Positions 35,880 through 49,690 are shown, counted from the stretch's first letter. The stretch: 64,000 nt of DNA from Apostichopus japonicus (GCF_037975245.1 NC_092576.1:9689501-9753500); one strand, 5' to 3'. A program made the numbers and translations. The notes: generated from the sequence alone by a model not told the origin.

Positions 35880-36810
35880 ACTAAAGGGGATTCTTTGTCT
35901 TAATGTTTTGAAGATAACTCTTGAATATGCAACATTCTGTTCTTTTCAGATGACATAAATATGAAGACCTTTCCTTGACCTTTAATATGGTCTTGCGTAG
36001 TATCTGTTCCCCGTCGCAGGGAGTCGTGATGACTCACTTGACGTGAATTTTGATGATCACACGATAAGAGTCTCGACGTAAAAGAGACTGGAGAAGGGGG
36101 GGGGGGGGGAGTGGATCAATCTGATCGGTTTATTGCCCAGGCTCTCCCTCTCTCTCTCTTTCTTGGCTGACTTTTCTTTAAAAGAAGGTAGCTCTTCAAA
36201 TTATATGTTATTTACTCTGTCTTACAGAAATTAGTTTTACCAGTTTATAGCTGTTTTTTCCACAAGTTGGTGTGATTTCACCACAATTTTGTGGTTTATC
36301 ATATTCATCCGCTAAATAGGATCTCTGAAAAGGATTGTTATTAAAATTATTTTAGACCGACAAAATGGCACTTCGAATTATATTATTAAAATTAGGCGAA
36401 ATCTTCCGAGGGTTTGCAAATTACAAAAGAATAAAAAATGAGACTTTTCAATAAGTGTGTGGGAGACAAATTTGTTTCGCGATTTATCATATACGAGCAG
36501 ACACAATGATAATAACCACACCATCCCATTAGATTTAGAGGCAGCCGTTTATGGGTAAATATTACGTGGCTTTATCATAATATCAAAAAGTTACAACCGA
36601 GCGCAGCTTTAAGAATTAATCGCAAATGTATTCAAGATATGGTAAAATTCAGACATGATTTGCATAACTGAAAAGTTTAACCCCCCCCCCCCCAAAAAAA
36701 ATAAAAAAATAAAGTGCGGGATTGGGTTAGGCCTACATCCTATGATATCGACCCACAGGAAAGATACAATTTTTTTTTCTGAGATGTAAATTTAATTATA
36801 GTGATCTCAC

Positions 36811-37139
36811 CCCCTCCCTCTACCCCGCGTTAAAAATCATCAACAAATATCTTTAAAGTCCATCAACACATAATTGATACCAAATGTTGTGAAAGGGAAT
36901 TCTAATTTTTGTATTCCTGTTAGCATTTCTTCAACATTGAGCTAAGTTTGTAAATACTTAGCTCAATACTTAGCCCCCTCCCTCTACACCACCTTAAAAA
37001 TCATCAACAAATATCTTTAAGGTCCCTCAACACATAATTGATACCAAATGTTGTGAAAGGGTATTCTAATTTTTGTATTCCTGTTAGCATTTCTTCAACA
37101 TTGAGCTAAGTTTTGTAAATACTGGAATCTATGTAAATG
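36811..37139. repeat. Two-copy tandem duplication, 164-bp period
   Basis: CCCCTCCCTCTAC starts at 36811 and 36975. The copies share TTAAAAATCATCAACAAATA and GCATTTCTTCAACATTGAGC with only a few differences, so the duplication is fairly recent. Confidence 0.92.
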
Positions 37140-37644
37140 TTTTATCTAGGCTATGTATGTTTGATTCGTCTTCCCAGTTATTTCTTTCTTCGCATCGCCC
37201 AGACAAACGTATTCAATTTATTGCACTGGTCTGCTAAACCTAGAATATTATGCTCGCTACAAGTCGTTTCATGATTCAACGTGCGCATGCGTGACATCAT
37301 GTAGGCGAGAAATATATATATATGTATGTATATATATTCTCAAGGATCCTCAAGCGCCATAGGAAGATGATGAATGTGTGTAAACTCTGAGAGGTGTAAC
37401 AATGGGAGATAATTAGTAACGGAGGTGATATATTTTTTACACTCAAAATTAGGTACATATGTATCATTTTGATCATACCAAATGATAATTGATCAAAATG
37501 ACAATTTTGATAATGATATGAATTATATGATATGAATATCAAATTGATAATTTTGATCATCAATATATGATCATTTTGATAAAGCCAAATGGACAATTGT
37601 TAACACGCACGAAGAGCTATACGATTGTAGAGACTTAGTTTAAG

Positions 37645-37906
37645 GGCGGATCCACGGAGGGACCAGGACCCCCCCCCCCCCCCCCCCCGCATTGCCCATA
37701 TAGCATCCAGATATTACAAGAAAATAACATTTGCTCCAAACAAGCTATCCTTAATAAAACAAACTACAAAAAAAGACTAACATTTTAGGCGTTCCTTACA
37801 TGTTAGTGATGTTTACTCTTGCGCCGCTATTTAAGAATTTGTTTCGGCATCGAACGATACTTGTCTTGGCCGGGCCCCTCTATCGAGAACCCTGGACCCG
37901 CCATTA
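37645..37906. mobile_element. Possible non-autonomous DNA transposon remnant
   Basis: Left end GGGCGGATCCACGGAGGG with a long C-run, right end CCCTGGACCCGCC. The ends are inverted and imperfect (GGCGGATCCA against GGCGGGTCCA). This end type is common in DNA-transposon MITEs. No clear target duplication. Confidence 0.35.
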
Positions 37907-40900
37907 TTACTAGTACTTTTAAGCATAGTTACACTAAGCGATTTGATTTTAATTAAGAGGCCTTAACATACTACTGCCTTGCCTGGAGTTAGTTGATCGT
38001 ACTGAAAAGCCCGGATGCTTGGGTAACGTGAAGTCCTCCGTGAATCCATTTTCGTTCTGTGGAGTATGAAACTGATGTATAGCGTATCGTTCGTTGTATT
38101 AGACACTTAGTGGAGAAAGTTGAGCTGAGTAATCGGTGTTTTTGGTTCAAAGTTTCGAAAAACACACAAACAACTCTCTGCACGGCGAAACATAATCAAA
38201 GAAGATAAGATTTTCATTCAAAATTCACATAGACTACGCATTTTTGTCTCCCTGCTATTTTCTTTTCTCTTTTGAACAGAATTTCATTTATATGAATTGA
38301 CGCACTTGTTATAGCTTGGGTAGTTAATGAGCTCCTCAGAATTAGCATCATATATATGCATGTTGCTTCTATGGCAAAGTGAACTTAGGATAATATAAAA
38401 GCTATGAGTTCAAGAGTGAAACAGTGACGGTGGTGCTGGTTGTTTTTTTGGGGGGGGGGGAGGAAGGGGGGTTACCATTTTTCTTGCGAGCGTGATATAG
38501 ATATTATTAGCCTCTAGTTTTCTATATCAGATACTGAAACGTTCATTGCAAAGCTGACTTTTGAACGTTGCAAGTTCTTAATGAAAATTCAAGATGAAAT
38601 AAATGTGCATATTCATATTTTAGGTATTAATATTCATATAGTTAGACTTTTTCTGACGCTAGTTGAATTCTCGATTTTCTGTTAGCGCATAGACCGAGAT
38701 ATTTTTATATATTTTTCTGCTCCCTGCCTAGGGGAATTGGAGGATGGGGAGGGGGGGTGGCTGAGCTGGGGAGAGGAGACGTGAAAACGTGCAACAACAT
38801 TGTTTGACATGCTCGTGAACCAGCGTCAATGAACGCGAATTGACAGTGAAAATAGATGGCGCTCTTCTATTTTTATTAGTATAGTTTCCTGCATTCGATA
38901 TTGTGAATTATGGATTTTCCTAAGGTCCAGTTATGATGGTGATTTTTAAAGGTAATTACTATGAAGTATCACAAAAATGGTTATTAATGGTTAGTAATTA
39001 AATTTACAATATATTTTTAAGCATATTTTAGACTTTTTTTGAAGATATATTTGTGTGGTATTTCTCGTTTTGTGAGAATACCGGTAGGCATGTTCACAAA
39101 GTTTGTTTTTTATTGATATATAAATTGGGCAAGGCAGTCAATATACAGCGTTGCTCATGTTTGCTTCACTTGGTGACTTTTGTTGCAGTTTTAAGTTCTT
39201 ACAATTTATCTTCTTTTTTTTTATAAATTCAATTCTTCTCAGTATTTTCCTTTTCATTTTTATATTTGACCGACGGAAATAATTTTTATTGCAAAGCATT
39301 ATACTGAATCTCAATGTATTTTCAGAAGGAAAACAAGACAAAACAATACAACAAGAGCATTTGTATCGTCAGCGCTAAACGGAGAGCATCTCTCTGTCTT
39401 ATTTCTTATTTTCATATTTGTCGTGGCTTGTCCTTTTTTTTTTTTTTGGGGGGGGGGGGCTCCTTTTCTTTATTTACGAAAGTTGATCTGATGCTATGAA
39501 TTGTTTTTTATTTCTTTTGAGTTGTTGCTTGTATTCATTCCTCGGAAAGCAATGCTCTCTCTTACCAGCACAAGCAAAAGGTGTCTCGTGCGGTAAGGAG
39601 GGTCGGATGTGGTGCAGTGGCGGGGGGGGGGGGGTTAGTGTGAAGGGTTAGGGTTGGGTAGGTCTACTTTGAGGTCAACAGAGGTCAAAGTATGACAATG
39701 TTGTAAGCAGGTCCACGTGAGTGCAAGAACTTTGCTGATCAGGGCAATGCGGACCCCACCTTCAATCGTCAGGGGAAATGGTGCATTCAGTAGGCAATAA
39801 TTGGACCAATCCTACGAATGAACGCCCCCCCTCCCCCCCCCCTCTGTAACATCACAGACAAATCATAAGCACAGTATTGAGTTTAGATCAAATTCTAACC
39901 CGTATTTAAAGTTTAAATATGCCTCCGAATAGATCAATTTGAAAACTGAGCTCCTTTTTTTCTTGGGAGGGGGATACCCCTATGAACCCCCCCACCCCCC
40001 ACCCCTGCATGCGAAATTCGGCTTCAAAAACTGACGGCCATAATCTTGCCTTATAAAACCCTTCACTCGCCTCTGTCCCTTCCATAATATTCATGACCCT
40101 ACCTTAATCAGTCGGGGAAAATTTAGATTCCCCCCACCCCCATCATCCCCTTACGTTTCAAATCCTGTGCACGCCAATCCATCCTCTACACTTCGTCCCC
40201 CCCCCTCCCGCTCAAACAGCTTTTTCTATCAGTATTGTTCACATTTTAAAATGTTTACCTTTGACTTTGTTATTTAAAACGAAACTTCGCTTATCGAGGC
40301 TCCTGAATATCATTATTATGTCAGGGGTTCTCGAAGGAAAGGGGGGGGGGGGATGAAGGCTGAACATTAGTTGGACCAAAGGACCGGAATTTTGGTTTGA
40401 CCAAAGGGTCAAGATATGCAGAATCAATATTTTCACCATATCTTTATCATGAGCAACGTGCCGGTAGGTAGGCCTGCAGTTGTGCCTAAGCCTTAGGAGT
40501 TAAGGACACGGCTGCCCAATTAGTGCAAGATAATGGTGCATAATTCATTCTTTCGCGGGAACCACATGTGGATAATCCATGTTCTCTACGATACGACTGA
40601 TTTATCATTACTACCCAAATGCCAAGGTCAATCTTCTTGAACATTCAGGTACTAGTTAACAAGCAAATGACTTTTGAGAGAAATGGATGTGTCCAAATTT
40701 AGACGAGGGCTATGCGAAGGAGGAGGTGGGGGGTGGGGGGGGGAGGGTTGATTGGAATGGGGGGGGGGGTGAGGCAATTGACCAATTATTCAAAATAGTG
40801 AAGGGAACATAAAGTCTATATCCCCCTTTCCCTCCCAGATCTCAACAGTTAATGTAAATATCAGTACAGACAATATATATGGCATGATATAGTACATGTT

Positions 40901-42758
40901 GTAATCGTTATGTTCAGTACAGTTCATAATAATATGAATAAGTAAAATATATATTTATGTATGTAATATTTACACTTACCATTGAAGTACTTTTATTGAA
41001 ATGTTTTATATGTGGAATATTTTGATCTTTTTCATTTTCCTTACTGGAATGTTTTTTTTTCCAACTGCAAAGACGCTCTCAAACAAAAAGAGCCTTTGTT
41101 CGTTCTTATATATTCGATGCTTGTAACAATGACGTCACATGTGTAACAATGACGATAATGACGTCACAAAAGTGACAATGACGCCATGCACATGTTGTCT
41201 TTCTGACCCCTAAAAAATAAAAAAAAAACAATTATTAGTTGAAAGAATAAAGAAAATCTTGAACATATAATAAAATAACAGCAGGTTAATGAACCAATTA
41301 GGGTATTCGAGGTGGAGAAAAAGGGTCATGGGTGGGTCAACGGGGATGGGGGATTATAGCTAAGAAGGCTATCCGCAGATAACAAAAAAAAAAAACATTG
41401 GCTTCTTCGAGGTCCCATAGCGATCATGACCATATCGACCAGTGCCACTGTCCATGACAGGGCCCTCTTTTTTTCAGCCATGAGCTATTTCCGCGAATTC
41501 GCGGAATATCCGTGATTTCTTTTCGACAAAAACTATTATCCTAACACACTGTAGCATACGAAAACTGGAGCCTATACCGCAATTTTTGCAAAGTTCGGTG
41601 ATTTTTTTTTTACCCCATGCTCATCCCTGTTATTTGGAGTGGACTTTCCCATCAGAGGCCATTTAATTACAGCGGTATATCGAGAACACTATTAACCGAA
41701 CCGTTCAATAGTTCATCTCTTCTAGACTAGAGACCATCCTTGCATAACAAAATCGCTGTTAGCCGTTATCATCCTCATACAATAGAAATTAGAAAACAAA
41801 TTGAAAAAAGGAAAAATTATTTGATTAGCTGGTACTTTGTTCGCTAATTTACATATTTCTATGAGAACGATTCAGCACCGCCATGGCATTCATCACTATA
41901 GTTAGAAATAAATTGAGGGCAGGGGGCGGAGGTGGAGGAGAGGGAGGGCGGTATGGTTGAGGCACACTATTCCCACAGCCCCGCTTTCCAAATTGGTTTC
42001 TGGGTACTCTTGAGATTTGCATACGCCTGAACGACTTGACTTGGTAGATATGTTAAGGTATGTGTTCTTTGTACGTTGTACTATAAATACATTGAAAATG
42101 ACACAGAAATGTATTGACTCATCAACAGTGCGCATGCTCGTCACGCCAACTCATGTGACCCCAAACATGGGACAAAATTAGTTTCAAGTATGACGTGAAT
42201 CCTTTAAAGTGTTTGATTGGAAACTAGCATAGGTCATAGATTAGTTTCACATTTAAATAGTCTTCTTAACAGAAAGAATTATGTGACCTTTTGCCGATGG
42301 TCACAATTATTCCTCCAGGATAATGGCAGTGACAGACAGAAAAAAACCCCCATCTACTATGTGTATGAAATAGCGGAAAGCATCTAAACTTAACATTTAA
42401 TCTGAAGAACTCAGCAATTATATGTGTGACATATTGTATTCGTTAAACTGACTCTATGTCAGTAGTAACCAACAGTTACCCCTATAACTGAAAAAAAAAA
42501 AATTTACGCCTGAAAAAAACACGATATAGATGGCGCTCTTCACAAACAAACAAAAGATAATACTAACAAATCCACCTCGATAACGGCGAACTTCCTATTT
42601 GTGCTGTTTATGCTGCGCTGTATAGCACAATGACCATCTGATCGCTTTCTGGTCCTCTGCACAAAACATCAATCGCAGTTTCTGAAATCGGTTCATAGAC
42701 TCTCGTGTCCATTTCACTAAATTTTCCAAAATTCAATTGTTTTTTCTCCTTCCAAGAA

Positions 42759-43325
42759 TTAAAAGAAAAAATTAGAATTATCTCCATATCGCGCCTCGGC
42801 GTTATGATTTGAACCTTCGAAATCAAAATCGGGTAAGTTATCGTCATCAGCGCCAGCGTTCACGTGACCGGAAGAACCATTTGCTAGATCATCTGGACTG
42901 TTTCGTAAATCGAAATTTCCTAATATCGGGCCCAGATTAAAACTCTGAAGGCTATCATCATCAGCTTGTCGCGGCGTCCTCCCGTTTGGAAAGACGTGAC
43001 TACGGTTATTCACCCCCCTCGATGGCCTTCGACCTAGATACATACTTGCTGTCCGACCGACTCGGTCCGTCGGTTGGGGTTGGTTGACGTTGCTATGGAT
43101 ACCTCCGTTTCGTCTGTCGTAGCGTGGGTTGTTTGAATTGGATCCCGTCGGTGACGTAGTAGTAGTAGGCTGACTGACGTGGTATGACCGAGTGATTACT
43201 GCTGGTATTTCAGAGAATCGGCCGTTCGGTAATGATCGGGCGTCGTCGTCTACGTAAGGGTTGTACCTCTGAGGACCTCGTCTTACCCCTCTCTGATTTT
43301 CAGATTCTGCTGACTCCTCTTCATT
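42759..43325 (-). CDS. Four-pass protein exon D: hydrophilic C-terminal tail and stop
   Basis: Acceptor CAATAACAG at 43326, then 188 codons and a stop at 42759-42761. The tail starts [20 protein letters not shown], includes a Thr run and clusters such as [13 protein letters not shown], and ends GDNSNFFF. It has no cysteine and no predicted fold, so it is likely an intrinsically disordered cytoplasmic region. Confidence 0.7.
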   Translation of the reverse strand, partial: NEEESAESENQRGVRRGPQRYNPYVDDDARSLPNGRFSEIPAVITRSYHVSQPTTTTSPTGSNSNNPRYDRRNGGIHSNVNQPQPTDRVGRTASMYLGRRPSRGVNNRSHVFPNGRTPRQADDDSLQSFNLGPILGNFDLRNSPDDLANGSSGHVNAGADDDNLPDFDFEGSNHNAEARYGDNSNFFF

Positions 43326-46247
43326 CTGTTATTGAGAAAAGATTCACACTATTGCTTTGTTGTAGCCTAGTACATTTAACTGTGTGCCACCTCTCATCCC
43401 CAACTCTCCACCCCCCCACCACCCTACCGCCTTTCTCCCAGCCGTGTTGTCCGCCGAACGAAAAATACGATAAGAAAATCTAAGGATTGTAGATACGCTG
43501 GTAGCATACATATCTCTAAGATAACGGCACATCCATTATGGGACTAGGCATGCGTGGCTTTATCATAGGCAGGGTCGAACTGACAAGTCGGGGGCAATCG
43601 TGCAGTGCCTTGATGTAATGTAGTAAAGATGAAGTAGTATACCGCCACCTTTCTGTTATTAACTTTACATACAGTACTGAACGATAACGGACATATTTGA
43701 AGATTAGAATATAGTATGTAAAGCATCATAACACACGTCTCTTGTTTGCTCTCTGCCTCTTTGTTCATTCTATATATATTCCCTTACCTAATACCGAAGG
43801 ATATCATACCCGAGACTCTCCCTCCCCCTCCCCCAAGTGCCCGTGACCCCTAGGGCAAATAAGGAGTGGCAGCAGCCTCCGTTAGCGCCTATAATCAAGC
43901 CGATATTTAGTGGTTACGCTGCAATAAGTTGTGACGCAATATTGTGGGCCTTAGATCCATGTAAAGTTGTTCCCTTTTCGGAAGCGAGGTAAATCTTGAC
44001 ACTTTTGCGTTGGGGAGGAGGGGGTGGTTAAGTGAGGGGAGTGTGTGTCAGGAACTAACACTGTTTGAATTCTAGCTATGCCGCTGGTGGGCCGGGTTTG
44101 GGGGGGGGGCGGGGGCGATGCAATGACCGTTTCTACCAGGGCTCATATCACCATTACCCCTATATTTATATATATATATATATATATATATACTTACAAA
44201 AGATGTATTTTGGATACAGCAATATTGGACAGCAAATATTACTGATAACAGAGCAATAAAAGTACTCAAAACAGATTGTGCTATTAGCAAAACACCATCA
44301 CCGCCGTCACTACGTTCCACGGATGAATTGACTGCAGATATTATAAGACATATGGACGAGGAGAACAACAATGGAACGTCAACCAGAAGGCTGACGATAA
44401 CCTGTAAAGAAAAAGAAAAAAGGAATGAAGAGGTTACCATGGAGACGTGAAAATGACGTGAATGAAAACATTGATCGCGACAACAAATCCCAGAAAATGA
44501 AAAATCTTCATGACACTGTCGTCAGTGAGTAGCCTACACATTGTCTAGTCCGTTGTCTTGGATATGATGTTACTATTATATAACTATGACAATGAGGTGC
44601 CTGTGATATAGGCATAATTAGCCACTGTGTCTTTGATCACCCTCGATGAACCTTTCAGAAAAAAAAACTTTGGCTCTCTGTTATGCCAAAAGTATACCCC
44701 TTAATTCAACAGAAAACTGTTTAAGGATAAAAACCCACCCAATTTCCTGCATGGCAACTTTGTACCGGAAAGGTAAAAGAGCCATTACACTCCCCTTTTT
44801 TTATACGCATATCCTGTACCGATAGCCTAGCATACTTTGTATGTGAACACGGAACAGTGGCTACTGTTGATCTTTTTTTCGCAAATCCTATACCGATAGC
44901 CAAACTTTGTATGAGAGCAAGTAATATGACTTTTAGTGATCTTTTTTAAGCGAATCCTAAACCGCTAGCCTAACGTACTTTTATGAGAGCAAGGAACCTG
45001 ACTACTATTGATCTTTTTACGCAAATCCTATACCGCTAGCCTAACGTACTTTGTATGTGAGCAAGGAACTTGACTACTATTGATCTTTTTACGCAAATCC
45101 TATACCGCTAGCCTAACGTACTTTGTATGTGAGCAAGGAACCTGACTACTATTGATCTTTTTACGCTAACCCTATACCGCTAGCCTAACGTACTTTGTAT
45201 GTGAGCAATGAACTTGACTACTATTGATCTTTTTACGCAAATCCTATACCGCTAGCCAAACGTACTTTGTATGTGAGCAAGGAACTTGACTACTATTGAT
45301 CTTTTTACGCAAATCCTATACCGCTAGCCTAACGTACTTTGTATGTGAGCAATGAACTTGACTACTATTGATCTTTTTACGCAAATCCTATACCGCTAGC
45401 CAAACGTACTTTGTATGTGAGCAAGGAACTTGACTACTATTGATCTTTTTACGCAAATCCTATACCGCTAGCCTAACGTACTTTGTATGTGAGCAAGGAA
45501 CTTGACTACTATTGATCTTTTTACGCAAATCCTATACCGCTAGCCTAACGTACTTTGTATGTGAGCAAGGAACCTGACTACTATTGATCTTTTTACGCTA
45601 ACCCTATACCGCTAGCCTAACGTACTTTGTATGTAAGCAAGGAACCTGGCTATATTGATCTGGTAGGCATAACTGTTCTAAAGAACTTAGTTCGAATTGT
45701 TGATACAGACTACTTTGTTACTATTGGATATGATTTGCCTGATAGTGAAGTCAGAGAGATCGACACATATTTTCTAAAAGCTATTGGACCGTGAGCATTT
45801 GTTATATGTTATTCATTCGTTTAAAAAAAAAAAAATAGTTAAGAATTTGTATATTGATGGAAGGTAGGCTAGGTTACGTTTTTTATCGATTGAAGAACTT
45901 TATAAATATATAAGATCAAAGGTAGTAGGTGCGTGAGTCAAATGAGTTTCCAAGGTTATCGCAACTTTGTAATTTTGTATTTAATCTTTGAAAACATGTT
46001 TGAATGCAATATTTTTCTTTCTTGCATTATGCAGAGGGGCGGGCAGTTCCACTGCGTACGGTATAGAATAACAATTAGTAAGTTATATTTCACATAACGT
46101 TAAATATTATTCGATCTATGACTAAAAGATATAGTCAGTCGGGGGATTGTTTCCATACAGCTAGCCGGAGAAGCATTTAGCCATGAATGTAGGCCTACAG
46201 GCTCCATGAACTAATGGTGGCATATTGGTTCAGTGTCGATATGTATA

Positions 46248-46324
<77 letters not shown>

Positions 46325-46325
46325 T

Positions 46326-46420
<95 letters not shown>

Positions 46421-49011
46421 AAAAACTCTAAGGGACTAGTCATAATGTTTTAAATTAACCAATAATACCAGCCCTCTGATAACATATTTCAACCTTGATA
46501 ATTATCTCCTTAAGCGAAACACTATTTGTAGGTTGTTTTTGTGGTATTATTTAGGGGAGTTTCTCATTCTACAAATATCTATCAAGCCTCTCACATGGAC
46601 TAAAGGTTATAGATGAGGTTGTATCTTCTCAAATACTTTCTGATACGTTAACGGAGCGCAATGGTGGCGGGGTTGGGGTTAGTTGGGATGGTGGGGGAGG
46701 GGGTGGAGTAGATGAGAGTTCTGTCGTCCAGAGTTTGGTTGGGTATAGGGAATGGGAGGTGGGGGGAGGGGTGAAAAAGGAATGGAGTCACTTCCCTTTG
46801 AGAAATTGTGGTAAATTGGGGGGGGGGGGAGGGAGGGAGGTGCTTAGATGCAAAATGGTGCTATATATTGCAATTGTATTTAAAACAATGCTGAAGAACA
46901 TTCGACTTTTTTAAGTATAATATGTGGCGGAGGGGTGGAGTGGGGAGGTCGGTGTGGTTGTTTGGGGGTACATTTCCTGGGCATGGATGTTACAGTCAGA
47001 TTTTAATGGCAAAGTCATCGCAAGGCGTGACATTTTGGATTGCGTGGTTGGGGTAGATCTTAATAAATTAGAAATCTGTATACTTACAAGGTAGGAATGT
47101 AGTAAACAAAGGTAAGTTATTGCAAGAATGCCAACAACAATAGCCTGCAATGATAACAAAAGAAAAATATCAGAGATTTATGATAGATCAGTTTTAGGAT
47201 CAACAGAACACAACTACAGTCCTCAAATTAATATATACGCGCCTGCGCAAAATAAAGGAAAGTCAAGATCAAAAGTTTTTTACACCGTTTGTTGTACGTT
47301 AGTTTGACAAGCACGATTACGTGTTAAGCGTTGCCCCTGGCAACCCCTCTGCGTGTACTATGCGTTCGGGTTTCTATATATAAGCTGCCAGGGTTGTATA
47401 TTAGATCTGCAATGTAACACCAAACGGGACATTACTACAATATTATATATAATGTCTATTTTGGCGTTCCATAACATGCAAGTCGACTTTGCTTTATAGA
47501 ACGTTAGGTGGGCTTATATACCAAGTGAGTCATGTACTTCTGCGTGATCATGGATGGGCTCACAAAAAAAGTTCTTACAATATTATTTAAATAACTGATC
47601 TTGCTACTTGACACTGAAAGAGTCATAGAAGAAAAAAAAAATGTTTTCTTTGCGATGGCTAAAAATAGAGTCGAGGACAACATTCTTTAACAACGTTGTT
47701 CTGTTATATTAAACTGCATACAACAAGTCAGTGGAAAATTGTTATTTTTTTCCGTTCATTTACATGGGTCTTTTCAGTTTTATGTTCTAAGTTTATTTCT
47801 TAGGATTTTTGAGCTTTTCTTTGCTTCCAATTTGATTCTTAATTTTGTTTTAAAATGATCAATGATAAAACCTGCTCTTTATCCGAAAACAAATATTAAA
47901 CCATTAAAACTATACCGGTACACTTGTCAACTCAATATTTCCCCAACATCAAAATGCAGAAGGCTAACACAAGAGGAACCGTTATAGAATACTTGTCATC
48001 AGAGACGGATCCAGGAATGGACCAGGAAACCCTCTTCTGAAACACATACAAACACACCAACACGCACACATACATACAAACACACACAATTGCAAATGTT
48101 TGTTCCAAACTTGTACACACACAATAGCAAAATGCAATTGACTCCACGGTGAGCGGGTCTTACTCACCATTTATCGATGTACAGCTAAATTCGATAGCAA
48201 TTTCGGTATCTATCGTACTTTGTTTCCCGGCCCTCTCTTTCGCCGAAATAGAGGCGTCGAGAACTACTTCTGACCCGGGGGGGGGGGGAGGAGGTTTTGC
48301 CGCCGGGTCCTCTCTTTGCACATTTCATATAGCCTATCTCATAATTTGTCGGGCCCCTTCATATTTTTCCCGCCCCCACAAATGACCACAGGCCCTGGGA
48401 TGTATCCCCTCTCCCCCCCCTCATGATCCCCTCTAGCCAGGCTTACTGAGGAATGCTTGATTCTCTTCTGGTTTTTTGTTTGTAATTTATACGATCCTAC
48501 GATCCATGAAGGAATGAAATTATCCACAGATCACAGAGGATGTTGGGACGAGTATGTGAAGAGTTTTGGAGGAGGGTGGAGTGGGGAGTGGGGGGTGGGG
48601 GGTAGGCTGAGCCGACGATGTGGGCGTGTGGTATTTATGTCCTACATGTATTTTTCAAGTTATCACGTGAGTCATTTTACTAAGTATTATATATGATACT
48701 TATGCAGAAATAAAATCACTTGGTTAACAACCAGTACGTATAGATACCGGTACGTTTTAACGTGTATGCGTTGGAGGAAAGATAACATGTAATGCCTTGT
48801 ACAAAAGACAGATAGAATTGCTTACCAGCAGACCGGTGACGAGTCCAAGATAATAGTTGCCACCAAAGGTTGATGAATCCAAGCAAATTTGGTAGCAGAG
48901 GAACCAGGCGACACTCTCAAGGACTCCTAGTATGAATATTATTGATCCCATACAGCACCCGCACATAACAACAGCATTGTGAGACATTGTGGTATATAGC
49001 CGTATGGATCC
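42759..49011 (-). CDS. Predicted four-pass membrane protein with long hydrophilic tail, 4 exons
   Basis: Minus-strand exons 48826-48987 (or from 49011), 47088-47144, 44198-44401, 42759-43325. All junctions are GT-AG in phase 0, giving 329 residues from MSHNAVV. Predicted TM segments: about 11-33 (in [17 protein letters not shown]), 46-69 ([20 protein letters not shown], built across an exon junction), 74-97 ([15 protein letters not shown]..) and 110-135. N98-S-S in the second loop could be glycosylated. Residues 142-329 form a polar tail rich in Asn, Asp, Arg and Ser, probably cytoplasmic. The layout recalls MS4A/CD20-like or other tetraspan families, but I see no diagnostic motif: no tetraspanin CCG with a large loop, no claudin W-GLW-C-C. 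Three hydrophobic exons joining in frame at consensus sites make a real gene likely. The true N-terminus is uncertain. Confidence 0.72.
44165..44191. repeat. TA microsatellite next to exon C donor
   Basis: (TA)n of about 27 bp that begins within the intronic part of the exon C 5' splice site (GTAAGTATATAT on the gene strand). Confidence 0.9.
44198..44401 (-). CDS. Four-pass protein exon C: TM3 and TM4
   Basis: Acceptor TTTTCTTTACAG, 68 codons from [15 protein letters not shown] to [13 protein letters not shown], donor GTAAGTATATAT. It has two hydrophobic segments with a short loop [12 protein letters not shown]. An Asp and a Pro within TM3 (D81, P83) are unusual. A TA microsatellite starts inside the donor region. 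Confidence 0.75.
44800..45660. repeat. 72-bp tandem array, about 12 copies (intron of four-pass gene)
   Basis: TTGATCTTTTTACGC recurs at 45008, 45080 and 45152 and onward, a 72-bp period. Units share CCTATACCGCTAGCC and TTTGTATGTGAGCAAGGAAC. The first three (from about 44800) are degenerate, later ones nearly identical. Some variants (AAGGAAC/AATGAAC) recur at two-unit spacing. Confidence 0.93.
46238..46417. repeat. Long TA microsatellite, about 180 bp
   Basis: (TA)n with few interruptions in the intron between exons B and C of the four-pass gene. Highly self-complementary. Confidence 0.95.
46790..46910. repeat. Dispersed repeat copy (also about 8250-8350 and 63340-63460)
   Basis: Core GGAGGTGCTTAGATGCAAAA, then TGGTGCTAT and AACAATG, shared with diverged copies at about 8250-8350 (GGAGGTTGCTAAGATTCAAA) and about 63381-63450 (GGGTGCTTAGACG.., TGGTGCTACATT). 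This is an interspersed family of unknown type. Confidence 0.6.
47088..47144 (-). CDS. Four-pass protein exon B: rest of TM2
   Basis: Acceptor TTATCATTGCAG, 19 codons [19 protein letters not shown], donor GTAAGTATAC. Short, phase 0 at both ends, and it completes the hydrophobic segment opened in exon A. Confidence 0.72.
48826..48987 (-). CDS. Four-pass protein exon A: TM1 and start of TM2
   Basis: Fifty-four codons from ATG at 48987, ending [10 protein letters not shown] with donor GTAAGCAATT. A good acceptor (TTGTCTTTCGGTCAG, AG at 49012-49013) lies 24 bases upstream in frame. The exon could therefore begin at 49011 and be internal, with a further 5' coding exon I could not find. Confidence 0.68.
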
Positions 49012-49194
49012 CTGACCGAAAGACAAGAACACGAAAATATTTAATTACAAAACAGTAAAGACAGAATAATCCCTACCATTAATGTTTTTTTTAATACAAT
49101 TTATGGAGCAAACTGATCCCGAAGAAATTAAACTTATACATGTGTAGGCTACGTAATCGTAACCGCACTGTCTAGTTATGGTGTTTGAGGGGTA

Positions 49195-49506
<312 letters not shown>

Positions 49507-49690
49507 ATATATCGCTTGACATAAAAGAATAAACCCAAACACTTTACACGGGACCATAGTTAACTCTTAAGAAATACAGAAAATAAAATATATACAGAGT
49601 AATAAAAGGAACAAAGTAGTCAAAGCATAATCAGAATAGAAATAAATTAGTCACTCAATCAATCGATTAATGAAACTAACATATGCGATA

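Larger units (their letters stand above)
35390..42600. other. Intergenic region between the sFRP-like and four-pass protein genes
   Basis: About 7 kb without a supported gene. It contains poly-G/poly-C runs (about 36096, 36679, 37671, 38449, 39451, 39620, 40341, 40730), a tandem duplication, a possible transposon piece, a TTTTGAT-rich stretch (37470-37585) and an 18-bp perfect palindrome TTCCGCGAATTCGCGGAA at 41489-41506. Confidence 0.55.
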
